Positions 12,846-26,286 of a stretch of 64,000 nt of DNA are shown one piece after another. Position numbers and translations under genes: made by a program. Under the pieces are notes generated by a model that was not told the DNA's origin, searched no databases, and saw only the letters and a list, made by a program, of their open reading frames with translations. The stretch is from Panopea generosa (lineage: Eukaryota; Mollusca; Bivalvia; Adapedonta; Hiatellidae): contig CM055905.1 of the NCBI GenBank assembly GCA_029582155.1, positions 2,469,920 through 2,533,919 of the forward strand, given 5' to 3'. Each line of letters begins with the position of its first letter. The stretch's first letter is position 1.

Positions 12846-13018
12846 TCCAAAGATCACTTACCTCTCACCACTAAGGTCGTAGGTTTGAGTCCTCTCCCTC
12901 CAAAAACTTTGTGTGAAAATGTTTGCCAGTTACTTGTGGAAGGACAGTGGTTCTTCTCAGTCTGAGGTCTTCTTCCACCAGTAAATGAAAATGGCGTTAA
13001 ACTCCATTAAAAAATATA
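12846..13018 (+). mobile_element. SINE family A, 5'-truncated
   Basis: It starts inside the tRNA-like head (agatcacttacctctcacca) with ggtcgtaggtttgagtcc and ends ggcgttaaactccatt plus an A-rich tail. Confidence 0.8.
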
Positions 13019-13164
13019 TTTATATCCAAAGGAGGCAATAAAACACAAATAGTAAAACAAGAAAAAAATAAGAAATAAAAAAATGGGACAGAACATGTCA
13101 TGTTGTGATGAAAATATCAAATTTGGGTATTTCTAACTTTTTGATTTTAATTGGATGGAGCTTA

Positions 13165-13375
13165 ATCACATTTTCAACACATTTAGGTTATATATCATAT
13201 GGCATGTCCAGTTTTATTAGTGGAGGAATGAATCTGAACAGAACCACCTTCCTTCTGCTACTAACTGGCAAACTTTCTCATTTAAAGTTTTTTTTTAACG
13301 AGCAGGACTGGAACCTACGACTTATTTGTGAGAGGTAAGAGATTAAGACCACCCGGCCACAGAGGACCCTTCTAG
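13165..13375 (-). mobile_element. SINE family A, reversed copy
   Basis: On + it reads aggttatatatcatatggca, tccagttttattagtggagg, aactggcaaactttctc and a degenerate reversed tRNA-like head ending ggccacagaggaccc. Confidence 0.8.
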
Positions 13376-13401
13376 CTTTTAGGCATAATTTAAACTAGCA
13401 G

Positions 13402-13700
13402 CTGGGCCCAATTAGCTCAGTTGGTTACACATCTGACTATCAATCAAGGGGTTGTGAGTTTGAATCCCCCGCCTTGCAACAGTCTCCGTGATGATTGAAA
13501 TACGATATTGTGTCTCATTATCATTCGTCTCTCACCACTGATCCAAATGGGAAAGTTATCAGTTACTTGCGGAGATAGGCTGTGCTCAATACTGGTTAAT
13601 CCCAGGAAACAGTGGTTAGGTTAACTGGTCGTCTGTTAGCCCTCGATGGCATAAAAATGACATTAATTATTCAATCAGTCAATCAATCAATCAATCAATA
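13402..13700 (+). mobile_element. SINE family B, full copy
   Basis: The tRNA-like head is gcccaattagctcagttggt with B-box-like gtgagtttgaatccc. The body has cattatcattcgtctctcac, gggaaagttatcagttactt, ggttaggttaactgg and tgttagccctcgatgg; the tail is (aatc)n. It is the best-preserved copy of this family in the window. Confidence 0.9.
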
Positions 13701-13710
13701 AAACTGGCAG

Positions 13711-16035
13711 CAATATGAAGAAAATATCTTTATGTTTACCCCATTTGATATCCTTGCTGGGAAAATAAATAAACACAATTAATGTGATAAATAAGTTTGG
13801 TGTCTTCCTCACCCTCAAGACAGCGGATTTCTATATGACTATGTGTTGAAAATTATGTTAAAGGAACTATATCAGAATTTATCAAAAAAAAATTAAATTG
13901 GCAATTTATATGCCCATTTATACTCCCTGGCTCTATTGCCATAAGGATTTCTATTTAAATATTGCAAAAAAATAATGTTAAAGGAATTTCCTTGATTGGC
14001 TAAGCACGCAGGTTGGACGATATATATTTCGCTCTTAAAATTGTTAAGTTGGTCTGGCATGTTGGTTACATATTGTAGAATTTGTTTCATCGTAGAAAGA
14101 GTCAGAATGCTGAGGTGAAGGTCGTCATTCTGTATTTGCCAGCATTATATTTTTAGAATAAGGATTTAGTTTCAATATCTTCACCTGGATTAAATTATCA
14201 TTTATATCATATTTAATGCCTACATGACATCATGGTTATGTGTTCCCAGGTGTAAAGACTGGCCAGATGTAGGAACATTTGGATTTCAACATTGCCATGT
14301 GTCACTTTGAAACATGTTTTGACCATCAATCAAAATAAATGGCCTAAAAATAATGTGTTCAAAGTTAGAAAATACACCATTGCTTTACTTGCCATCGCAC
14401 AATCAGAAAAGGTCAAATTTAACGGGTATACATATAATCCCATCGTAAGTTAAATTTAATTGGAGAAAAATTACAAATGAGTTTATAAATTTTCCCTTTG
14501 TGATTGTTCAGTGTGGGTAAAAATATTTAGCTCTGTAATTCAAGATTCACTTTATCGAATAATGACCTCATTATTTGAATTGAATGGATGGAATTTGTAT
14601 TAACACAGGTTTTCTGACATAAAGTCACTACGGCTTTGTGTCACCAGTGTGGCTGTGGGTATATGATACAAAGTCATCAGAGCTTTTCTGAAATGGAAAG
14701 CAAATATAGATCTATAAATGGAAACAGGATTTTTTGCCCCTATTGTTGGTTAATGGATTGTAACTATGTACCATATGTTGACAAGTGTGTTGTATGACTG
14801 TGTTGGATGAAATCACAAGCTTTGAAAATCACAAATTTATTGAGATGACTTTTGAGTTAATTGGTAATTTTATACTCTTTAAGATCAAAAAGCTATTTCA
14901 AATTAATTGAAAATAGTAAAAGTACATTTTTATTTAGAAAGTAAATATTGAATTTGTTTCTGCTGTATAGGTGCCATGACGGCAGCGACCATAATTAGAT
15001 TATAGCTTACTTTCAGCAAGCATTTGTGACTCATTTTGCCATCAGGAGTTTGGCATTATTTTCTCCTGGAATCAGTATCATCAATCCTCATTAATTTTGT
15101 TTTTTATGTCCAGCTTTTAGAGGACAGTTCTTAAGGCATGACTTCTGTTCCATGAACATTTTCTTAAGATTGATAATCTAGCAATTAATTTATTGCCTTT
15201 TGTACTTGTGCTAAAGAACCAACCAGCTTAAATAAAAAAATTCTGTAAAAAAGGAGAGCTACTGTAATTATGGATGGAACACCAGTCTTAAAGAGGTCAA
15301 ATGTGGTTATTTACTAATTATGATGTTTTAATACATTATAACAATGATTTTGTGATGTACAGTTTTGATTTTTCATGAAAATCTGAAAATGTTTTTTACC
15401 TAATTTGTACACTTTTTAAGATGAAACAATTTTAAATATGTGTACACCTGTATAACGGATCAAATTGAAATAAGATGAAATCAGGTGACTCATTATATCA
15501 TTGCCACTTTCTTAATATTCTTTTTTACAAATTAATGGAAATAAAAAAGACGATGTGTTCCATAAATCAATAAATAGAAAATAAATGACCCAAATAATGT
15601 TTTATATAGAACAAGGATGAAACCAGCTTGTCTGACCTATAATAATTCTTCATGACATATTAAGAATTGCAGTTAACAGTTGGAGGAAAACAATTTACCA
15701 TATCTCATCGAATATAAGCTGCAATCTTGTGTCCAAGTTAAAAGATTAAATTCTGATTCTTAAGGAGTTTATGTATTTAATTAATATTTCGAATGTACAG
15801 CAATGTACTTTTATAATCATAAAATACTGGTAAAGTTTGATATTTGTCAACATCTGTCAAATATAAAATAAGACCCCTTTTCGAGTTTCTTGGGGTAAAA
15901 AAAGAGAAAATATTTTTTAATCAGTAGCAGAGGCATCCATGTCGATAGACACATTTTTTTAGTTAACTTTCAATTTGGTTAGTTTGATTCGTCAGCGTTT
16001 TGTCTGTCTGAACCATCATCAGGATATAAACTAGC
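13711..16035. other. Gap: AT-rich non-coding sequence
   Basis: No exon, RNA gene or array is recognised. A stretch near 15700-15900 (tcgaatataagctgcaatc, later aaaataagacccc) resembles a dispersed repeat, with a short similar word near 39990 (tataagctgcaccc). Confidence 0.4.
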
Positions 16036-16039
16036 ATAT

Positions 16040-18600
16040 GGAAATGACGAAACATCACTTACATACAGCGGGAAATGCAACTAATCACAATTGCAAACTT
16101 CTTTTACATACAGCGGGAAAGGCAACTAATCACAACCGCAAACAACCGCAAACATCACTTACATACAGTGGGAAAGGCAACTAATCACAACCACAAGCAT
16201 CACTTACATACAGCGGGAAAGGCAACTAATCACAACCACAAACAACCGCAAACATCACTTACATACAGTGGGAAAGGCAACTAATCACAACCACAAGCAT
16301 CACTTACATACAGCAGGAAAGGCAACTAATCACAACTGCAAACATCACTTACATACAGTGGGAAAGGCAACTAATCACAACCACAAACAACCGCAAACAT
16401 CACTTACATACAGTGGGAAAGGCAACTAATCACAACCACAAGCATCACTTACATACAGCAGGAAAGGCAACTAATCACAACTGCAAACATCACTTACATA
16501 CAGCGGGAAAGGCAACTTATCACAACCGCAAACAACCGCAAACATCACTTACATACAGTGGGAAAGGCAACTAATCACAACCACAAGCATCACTTACATA
16601 CAGCGGGAAAGGCAACTGATCACAACCGCAAACATCACTTACATACAGTGGGAAAGGCAACTAATCACAACCGCAAACAACCACAAACATCACTTACATA
16701 CAGTGGGAAAGGCAACTAATCACAACCACAAGCATCACTTACAAACAGTGGGAAAGGCATGTAATCACAACTGCAAACATCACTTACATACAGCGGGAAA
16801 GGCAACTTATCACAACCGCAAACATCACTTACATACAGTGGGAAAGGCAACTAATCACAACCGCAAACAACCGCAAACATCACTTACATACAGCGGGAAA
16901 GGCAACTAATCAAAACCGCAAACATCACTTACATACAGTGGGAAAGGCAACTAATCACAACCGCAAACAACCGCAAACATCACTTACATACAGTGGGAAA
17001 GGCAACTAATCACAACCGCAAACAACCGCAAGCATCACTTACATACAGCGGGAAAGGCAACTAATCACAACCGCAAACATCACTTACATACAGTGGGAAA
17101 GACAACTAATCACAACCGCAAACAACCGCAAACATCACTTACATACAGTGGGAAAGGCAACTAATCACAACCACAAGCATCACTTACATACAGCAGGAAA
17201 GGCAACTAATCACAACTGCAAACATCACTTACATACAGCGGGAAAGGCAACTAATCACAATGGCAAACAACCACAAACATCACTTACATACAGCGGGAAA
17301 GGCAACTAATCAAAACCGCAAACATCACTTACATACAGTGGGAAAGGCAACTTATCACAACTGCAAACATCACTTTTATACATTGGGAAAGGCAACTAAT
17401 TACAACTGCAAACATCACTTACAAACAGCGGGAAAGGCAACTGATCACAACCGCAAGCATCACTTTCATACAGCGAGAAAGGCAACTAATCACAACCGCA
17501 AGCATCACTTACATACAGCAGAAAGGCAACTAATCACAACCGCAAGCATTACTTACATACAGTGGGAAAGGCAACTTATCACAACCGCAAACATCACTTA
17601 CATACAGCGGAAAAGGCAACTAATCACAGCCGCAAACATCACTTACATACAGCGTGAAAGGCTACTAATCACAACCACAATCATCACTTACATATAGTAG
17701 GAAAGGCAGCTAATCACAACTGCAAACATCACTTACATACAGTGGGAAAGGCAACTAATCTCAATCGCAAACATCACTTACATACAGCGGGAAAGGCAAC
17801 TAATCACAACCACAATCATCACTTACATATAGTGGGAAAGGCAGCTAATCACAACTGCAAACATCACTTACATACAGCGGGAAAGGCAACTAATCTCAAT
17901 CGCAAACATCACTTACATACAGCGGGAAAGGCAACTTATCACAACTGCAAACATCACTTACATACAGCCGGAAAGGCAACTAATCACAACCGCAAACAAC
18001 CGCAAACATCACTTACATACAGTGGGAAAGGCAACATAATCACAACCACAAGCATCACTTACATACAGCGGGAAAGGCAATAATCACAACCACAAACATC
18101 ACTTACATACAGTGGGAAAGACAACTAATCACAACCGCAAACAACCGCAAACATCACTTACATACAGTGGGAAAGGCAACTAATCTCAATCGCAAACATC
18201 ACTTACATACAGCGGGAAAGGCAACTAATCACAACCACAATCATCACTTACATACAGCGGGAAAGGCAGCTAATCACAACTGCAAACATCACTTACATAC
18301 AGTGGGAAAGGCAACTAATCTCAATCGCAAACATCACTTACATACAGCGGGAAAGGCAACTTATCACAACTGCAAGCATCACTTACACACAGCCGGAAAG
18401 GCAACTAATCACAACTGCAAGCACCACTTACATACAGCAGGAAAGGCAACTCATCACAAATGCAAGCATCACTTACATACAGTGGGAAAGGCAACTAATC
18501 ACAACACAAGCATCACTTACATACAGCAGGAAAGGCAACTAATCACAATCGCAAGCATCACTTACATACAGCGGGAAAGGCAACTAATCACAATCTGAAC
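16040..18600. repeat. 45-bp minisatellite (about 50 units)
   Basis: The unit combines aacatcacttacatacagcg, ggaaaggcaactaatcac and aaccgca. An optional 9-bp repeat of aacaaccgc makes a longer variant. The array is A/C-rich on the + strand. Because 45 is a multiple of three it gives frames of up to 145 codons with a 15-residue period; these are broken by stops and have no domain, so they are not called genes. Confidence 0.95.
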
Positions 18601-19180
18601 ATTCTTTTAAACAATATTGAAAGCATGATGTTAAATATGGCAGAACTCATACTGAATGTTGCATACTGCTGTGACCAGTCAGTCTGGGATTTTTCCTGTT
18701 ATGTGAATTGTATTTATTTGTGTGTTCACACTTTTTCACCCCAATGACAATTATGTAATGCTACAAATGAACGGGATGCAAAAATATAAACGGAAACTGC
18801 AAATTGATATTTTCTGCCGTAATAAGTCTGGTTGTTAGAATTGTGAAAACCAATGACAATAGAGAATATCCACGTGACAGTCAAAATGATTGTATTATAT
18901 CGGTGTGATAAAGGATTGCTGCTCATTTAATACTTAATATCTTTTAATACGCAAACATGCAGGTCTGCGTTAAAAAAGGATATTTGATGAATTTTAACAA
19001 ATTACATTTAGTTAAACACCATTGTAATCATATCTTCCTCTTTTCATTATCACTAACTTATTTTCACATAATTATCTATAAATTACTTTTTTGCCATGTG
19101 TAATTTATAGAACGACAAGGAGAAGAACTTTATAAGCATTATAATGCTTTCGTTCTTATCCCTTTTCTGTCATTGTTCAC
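18601..19180. other. Gap between arrays: non-coding AT-rich sequence
   Basis: No feature is recognised apart from the (TA)n run that follows at 19184. Confidence 0.5.
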
Positions 19181-19183
19181 CAA

Positions 19184-19205
19184 TGTATATATATATATAT
19201 ATATT
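19184..19205. repeat. (TA)n microsatellite
   Basis: About eleven perfect TA dinucleotides. Confidence 0.95.
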
Positions 19206-19264
19206 TATTCAGAAATAAAACTATTTGTCAAAGTTTGAAGATATTCCAATGCTACAAGCTCTAA

Positions 19265-21800
19265 TGAATTCAGTACTATGATGTAAGGTCACAGTAATCC
19301 TGTGATTTACAGTCCTAAGTGATCCCACAATGTAAGATCACAGTTGTAAAGTCACAGTGATCACCTGATGTAAAGCCACAGTGATTCCATGATTTAAGGC
19401 CACAGTGATCCCATGATGTAGAGCCACAGTGATCCCATGATGTAAGGCCACAGTGGTCCCATGATGTAAGGCCAAAGTGGTCCCATGATGTAAGGCCACA
19501 GTGGTCCCATGATGTAAGGCCAAAGTGATTCCATGATATCAGGCCACAGTGGTCCCATGATGTAAGGCCAAAGTGATCCCATGATGTAAGGCCACAGTGA
19601 TCCCATGATGTAAGGCCAAAGTGATTCCATGATGTAAGGCCACAGTTGTCCCATGATGTAAGGCCACAGTGATCCCATGATGTAAGGCCACAGTGGTCCC
19701 ATGATGTAAGGCCAAAGTGATTCCATGATATCAGGCCACAGTGGTCCCATGATGTAAGGCCAAAGTGATCCCATGATGTAAGGCCACAGTGATCCCATGA
19801 TGTAAGGCCAAAGTGATTCCATGATGTAAGGCCACAGTTGTCCCATGATGTAAGGTCACAGTGATCCCATGATGTAAGGCCACAGTGGTCTCATGATGTA
19901 AGGCCACAGCGGTCCATTGATTTAAGGCCACAGTGATCCCATGATGTAAGGCCAAAGTGATCTCAGGATGTAAGGCCACAGTGGTCCCATGATGTAAGGC
20001 CACAGTGATCCCATGATGTAAAGCCACAGTGATCCCATGATGTAAGGCCACAGTGATCCTATGGTGTAAGGCCACAGTGATCCCATGATGTAAAGCCACA
20101 GTGATCCCATGATGAAAGACCACAGTGATCCCATGATGTCAGGCCACAGTGGTCCCATGATGTAAGGCCACAGTGATCCCATGATGTAAGGTCACTGTGG
20201 TCCCATGGTGTAAGGCCACAGTGATCCCATGGTGTAAGAACACAGTGATCCCATGATGAAAAGATACAGTGATCCCATGATGTTAAGCCACAGTAATCCC
20301 ATGATGTAAGGCCACAGTGATCCCATGGTATAAGGCCACAGTGGTCCCATGATGTAAGGCCACAGTGGTCCCATGATGTAAGGCCACAGTGATCTCACGC
20401 TGTAAGGCCACAGTGATCCCATAATGTAAAGTCACAGTGATCCCCTGATGTAAAGTCACAGTGATCTCATGATGTAAGGCCACAGTGGTCCCATGATGTA
20501 AGGCCACAGTGGACAGTGGTCCCATGATGTAAGGTCACAGTGGTCCCATGGTGTAAGGCCACAGTGATCCCATGATGTAAGGCCACAGAGATCCCATGAT
20601 GTAAGGCCACAGTGGTCCCATGATGTAATGCCAAAGTGATTCCATGATGTAAGGCCAAAGTGGTCCCATGATGTTAGGCGACAGTGATCCAACGATGTAA
20701 GGCCACAGTGGTCCAACGATGTAAGGCCACAGTGATCTCACGATGTAAGGCCACAGTGGTCCCAATATTTAAGGCCACAGTGGTCCCATGATGTAAGGCC
20801 ACAGTAGTCCCATGATGTAAGGCCACCGTGGTCCCATGATGTAAGGCCACAGTGGTCCCATGATGTAAGGCCACAGTGATCTCATGATGTAAAGCCAAAA
20901 TGATCCAATGGTGTAAGGCCAAAGTGGTCCAATGATGTAAGGCCACAGTGATCCCATAATGTAGTCACAGTGATCCTATGCTGTAAGGCCACAGTGATCT
21001 CATGATGTACGGCCACAGTGGTCTCATGATGTAAGGCCACAGTGATCCCATGATGTAAGGCCACAGTAGTCCCATGATATAAGGCCTCAGTGATCCCAAG
21101 ATGTAAGGCCACAGTGATCTCATGATGTAAGGCCACAGTGATCTCATGATGTAAAGCCACAGTGATCCCATGGTGTAAGGCCACAGTGGTCCCATGATGT
21201 AAGGCCACAGTGATCCCATAATGTAAGGCCACAGTGATCCCATGGTGTTAAGCCACAGTGGTCCCATGATGTAAGGCCACAGTGATCCCATAATGTAAAG
21301 CCACAGTGGTCCCATGATGTAAGGCCACAGTGATCTCATGATGTAAAGCCACAGTGGTCCAATGATATAAAGCCACCGTGGTCCCATGATGTAAGGCCAC
21401 AGTGATCCCATGGTGTAAGGCCACAGTGGTCCCATGGTGTAAGGCCACAGTGGTCCCATGATGTAAAGCCACAGTGGTCCCATGATGTAAGGCCACAGTG
21501 ATCCCATGATGTAAAGCCACAGTGATCCCATGATGTAAGGTCACCGTGATCCTGTGATGTAAGGTCACAGTGGTCCCATTATGTAAGGCCAAAGTGATCC
21601 CATGATGTAAAGCCACAGTGATCTCATGATGTAAGGTCACCGTGATCCTGTGATGTAAGGTCACAATGATTCCATGATGTAAAGGTCACAGGTCACAGTA
21701 AACCTATTATGTAAGGTCCCAGTGGTCCCATGATGTGAGGTCACAGTGGTCCCATGATGTGAGTCACAGGTGTTAGGTCACATTGATTTCATAATGCAAG
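19265..21800. repeat. 24-bp minisatellite (about 100 units)
   Basis: The unit is gatcccatgatgtaaggcc plus acagt, with frequent gtggtccc and gtgattcc variants. A variant unit with ccatgatatc occurs at 19531 and 19723, exactly 192 bp (8 units) apart inside matching blocks, so there is a higher-order duplication. Open frames of up to 188 codons on the minus strand have an 8-residue period and reflect the unit length. Confidence 0.95.
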
Positions 21801-22109
21801 TTCACAGTGATGACATCATGTTCAGATGGCCACATCCTACTTCTTTAGTGAAATGCTATGGTTGAACTCAATCTTTATATAATACACTTTCTACTAACCG
21901 ATTTATTTATAGGACCATCTGTGTCATTATAATCAGAGTAACTGGATGTTTTATTAATAGTGCGAATATCAAGCATCTACAGTCCAACTTTGATATGAGA
22001 CACATCTGTTACCTTGTTACAAATAGGAATGTAACACTTATTGAATTTCTTAAAAATGCAGACATAGTTATTTCTTCACCTATAGTATAAAGCATAAACA
22101 TAGCAAACA
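21801..22109. other. Short spacer between two large arrays
   Basis: About 300 bp of AT-rich unique-looking sequence separates the 24-bp and 48-bp arrays. No gene is seen. Confidence 0.5.
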
Positions 22110-25100
22110 ACACACACCATACAGACATGGAATGGCACACAAAGACAGGGCACAAACACAACATTCATACATACATGGAATGACACACAAATACAGGGCT
22201 CAAACACAACAGTCATACAGACATGGAATGGCACACAAAGACAGGGCACAAACACAACATTCATACAGACATGGAATGGCACACAAAGACAGGGCACACA
22301 CACAACATTCATACAGACATGATATGGCACACAAAGACAGGGCACAAACACAACATTCATACAGACATGGAATGACACACAAAGACAGGGCACAAACACA
22401 ACAGTCATACAGACATGGAATGACACACAAAGAAAGGGCACAAACACAACATTCATACAGACATGGAATGACACACAAAGACAGGACACAAATACAACAG
22501 TCATACAGACATGGAATGACACACAAAGACAGGATACAAACACAACATTCATACAGACATTGCATGACACACAAAGACAGGATACAAACACAACAGTCAT
22601 ACAGACATGGAATGGCACACAAATACAGGGCACAAACACGACATTCATACAGACATGGAATGGCACACAAAGACAGGGCACAAACACGACATTCATACAG
22701 ACATGGAATGGCACACAAATACAGGGCACAAACACGACATTGATACAGACATGGAATGGCACACAAAGACAGGGCACAAACACAACATTCATACAGACAT
22801 GGAATGGCACACAAAGACAGGGCACAAACACAACAGTCATACAGACATGGAATGGCACACAAAGACAGGGCACAAACACAACATTCATACAGACATGGAA
22901 TGGCACACAAAGACAGGGCACAAACACGACAGTCATACAGACATAGAATGGCACACAAAGACAGGGCACAAACACGACATTCATACAGACATGGAATGGC
23001 ACACAAAGACAGGGCACAAACACAACATTCATACAGACATGGAATGACACACAAAGACAGGATACAAACACAAGTCATACAGACATGGAATGGCACACAA
23101 AGACAGGGCACAAACACGACATTCATACAGACATGGAATGGCACACAAAGACAGGGCACAAACACAACATTCATACAGACATGGAATGGCACACAAAGAC
23201 AGGATACAAACACAACAGTCATACAGACATGGAATGGCACACAAAGAAAGGGCACAAACACAACATTCATACAGACATGGAATGGCACACAAAGACAGGG
23301 CACAAACACGACATTCATACAGACATGGAATGGCACACAAAGACAGGGCACAAACACACAACATTCATACAGACATGGAATGGCACACAAAGACAGGGCA
23401 CAAACACAACAGTCATACAGACATGGAATGGCACACAAAGACAGGGCACAAACACGACATTCATACAGACATGGAATGGCACACAAAGACAGGGCACAAA
23501 CACAACATTCATACAGACATGGAATGACACACAAAGACAGGATACAAACACAACAGTCATACAGACATGGAATGGCACACAAATACAGGGCACAAACACG
23601 ACATTCATACAGACATGGAATGGCACACAAAGACAGGGCACAAACACAACATTCATACAGACATTGAATGACACACAAAGACAGGATACAAACACAACAG
23701 TCATACAGACATGGAATGACACACAAAGACAGGATACAAACACAAGTCATACAGACATGGAATGGCACACAAAGACAGGGCACAAACACGACATTCATAC
23801 AGACATGGAATGGCACACAAATACAGGGCACAAACACAACATTCATACAGACATGGAATGGCACACAAAGACAGGATACAAACACAACAGTCATACAGAC
23901 ATGGAATGACACACAAATACAGGATACAAACACAACAGTCATACAGACATGGAATGACACACAAAGACAGGGCACAAACACAACATTCATACAGACATGG
24001 AATGACACACAAATACAGGGCACAAACACAACATTCATACAGACATGGAATGACACACAAATACAGGGCTCAAACACAACATTCATACAGACATGGACTG
24101 ACACACAAATACAGGATACAAACATAACATTCATACAGACATGGAATGACACACAAATACAGGATACAAACACAACAGTCATACAGACATGGAATGACAC
24201 ACAAATACAGGGCACAAACACAACAGTCATACAGACATGGAATGACACACAAATACAGGGCACAAACACAACAATCGTACATACATGGAATGACACACAA
24301 ATACAGGGCACAAATACAACAGTCATACAGACATGGAATGGCACACACAGACAGGGCACAAACACGACATTCATACAGACACGGAATGACAACAAATACA
24401 GGGCACAAACACAACAGTCATACAGACATGGAATGACACACAAATACAGGGCACAAACACAACATTCATACAGACATGGAATGACACACAAATACAGGGC
24501 ACAAACACAACAGTCATACAGACATGGAATGACACACTAATACAGGGCACAAACACAACATTCAAACAGACATGGAATGACACACAAATACAAGATACAA
24601 ACACAACAGTCATACAGACATGGAATGACACACAAATACAGGGCTCAAACACAACATTCATACAGACATGGAATGACACACAAATACAGGATACAAACAC
24701 AACAGTCATACAGACATGGAATGACACACAAATACAGGATACAAACATAACATTCATACAGACATGGAATGACACACAAATACAGGATACAAACACAACA
24801 GTCATACAGACATGGAATGACACACAAATACAGGGCACAAACACAACAGTCATACAGACATGGAATGACACACAAATACAGGGCACAAACACAACAGTCG
24901 GACATACATGGAATGACACACAAAGACAGGGCACAAACACAACATTCATACAGACATGGAATGGCACACAAAGACAGGGCACAAACACGACATTCATACA
25001 GACACGGAATGACACACAAATACAGGGCACAAACACAACAGTCATACAGACATGGAATGACACACAAATACAGGGCACAAACACAATATTCATACAGACA

Positions 25101-25725
25101 TGGAATGACACACAAATACAGGATACAAACACAACAGTCATACAGACATGGAATGGCACACGAATACAGGGTACAAACACAACAGTCATACAGACATGGA
25201 ATGACACACAAATACAGGGCTCAAACACAACATTCATACAGACATGGAATGACACACAAATACAGGATACAAACACAACATTCATACAGACATGGATTGA
25301 CACACAAATACAGGGCACAAACACAACAGTCATACAGACATGGAATGACACACAAATACAGGATACAAACACAACAGTCATACAGACATGGAATGACACA
25401 CAAATACAGGATACAAACACAACATTCATACAGACATGGAATGACACACAAATACAGGGCACAAACACAACATTCATACACACATGGAATGACACACAAA
25501 TACAGGGCACAAACACAACAGTCATACACACATGGAATGACACGCAAATACAGGATACAAACACAACAGTCATACAGACATGGAATGACACGCAAATACT
25601 GGATACAAACACAACAGTCATACAGACATGGAATGACACACAAATACAGGATACAAACACAACAGTCATACAGACATGGAATGACACACAAATACTGGAC
25701 AATTCATAACAGACACATGGAATAG
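22110..25725. repeat. 48-bp minisatellite (about 75 units)
   Basis: The unit combines catacagacatggaatggca, cacaaagacagggcacaaac and acaacatt. Left-hand units mainly carry ggaatggcacacaaagaca; units after about 23890 mainly carry ggaatgacacacaaataca. A 3-bp deletion variant occurs near 23061 and 23733, about 670 bp apart in matching context. The unit is a multiple of three with no stop in several frames, giving open frames of 763 and 493 codons on the minus strand and about 300 codons on +. These are periodic, overlap in several frames and lack any domain. Confidence 0.96.
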
Positions 25726-26099
25726 TATACAAACACAAAACACATATGGAATGGCACAAAAACACAGGGCACAAACACAACACACAAACATGGAATGGCA
25801 CACAAATACAGGACACAAACACAACCCTCAAAATACAAACACAAAATGCCACTCAAACACAACACAGATTCAGCACAAAAACACTAATGACACACAAACA
25901 TGGAATTTAGCAACACAAAACTCAATGGCATCCAGAATGTTATAGCACACAAACTTGGCATATAGCATATTAGAACACAACAAATGGTGGCACTGTACTG
26001 TACACACATTTCACTTTCTTTCTTTTTAATGTACATTCTACATTTTAACTGCTTTTATGTCATAAATTGTTAAAAACTAGTTTTAAATTTACATTGCAG
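25726..26099. other. Decaying edge of the 48-bp array leading into intron end
   Basis: Degenerate words of the array (acacaaacatggaat, aacacaaaa) continue to about 25980. An AT-rich stretch and the acceptor of the first betaglycan exon follow. Confidence 0.7.
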
Positions 26100-26286
26100 G
26101 CATCCAAAGGCTCGGGGATACGGTTTGCCAACAAGCGTCTAGAGTCACGGCCAACCTTGCGGAAACCAAAGTTGCTGCCCACGGATGATGACGAGCTGAT
26201 GTCCTATGTGAAGAAACACTTTGGTGCCATTACTTCATTCACTAAACTACAGGGGGGAGACAGTATCAATCTAGTCATTGGCAGAG
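26100..26286 (+). CDS. TGFBR3: Betaglycan exon a (orphan domain)
   Basis: The acceptor is ttgcag before 26100 and the donor is gcagag/gtagtt. The exon enters in phase 0 and leaves in phase 1 (187 nt). It encodes ASKGSGIRFANKR and, near its end, YVKKHFGAITSFTKLQGGD. This matches the vertebrate orphan-domain stretch in which a W-A-x-K-x-Y-G-A-V-T-S-F-T-E-L pattern is conserved. The open frame continues upstream of the acceptor to 26067, but the poly-AT sequence there is intronic. The phase-0 start means the missing upstream exon must end on a codon boundary. Confidence 0.9.

Noticed and set aside
16075-18598. His-rich periodic + strand frames
   Set aside because: A 15-residue period equals the 45-bp unit, and stops appear wherever unit length varies.
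16040-18600. CRISPR array
   Set aside because: Units are contiguous with no unique spacers, and the DNA is clearly eukaryotic. The same applies to all other arrays.
19338-21664. Many minus-strand frames with 8-residue period
   Set aside because: By-product of the 24-bp minisatellite, open in two minus-strand frames at once.
22200-24491. A 763-codon minus-strand open frame and other long frames in 22076-25852
   Set aside because: They are perfectly 16-residue periodic, present in several frames and on both strands, and follow the 48-bp repeat with a length divisible by three. There is no domain and no sign of coding selection.
1-26099. Upstream betaglycan exons
   Set aside because: I looked for the orphan-domain pattern that should precede the phase-0 start at 26100 (a V-W-x-L/V strand) between and outside the arrays and found none I could support.
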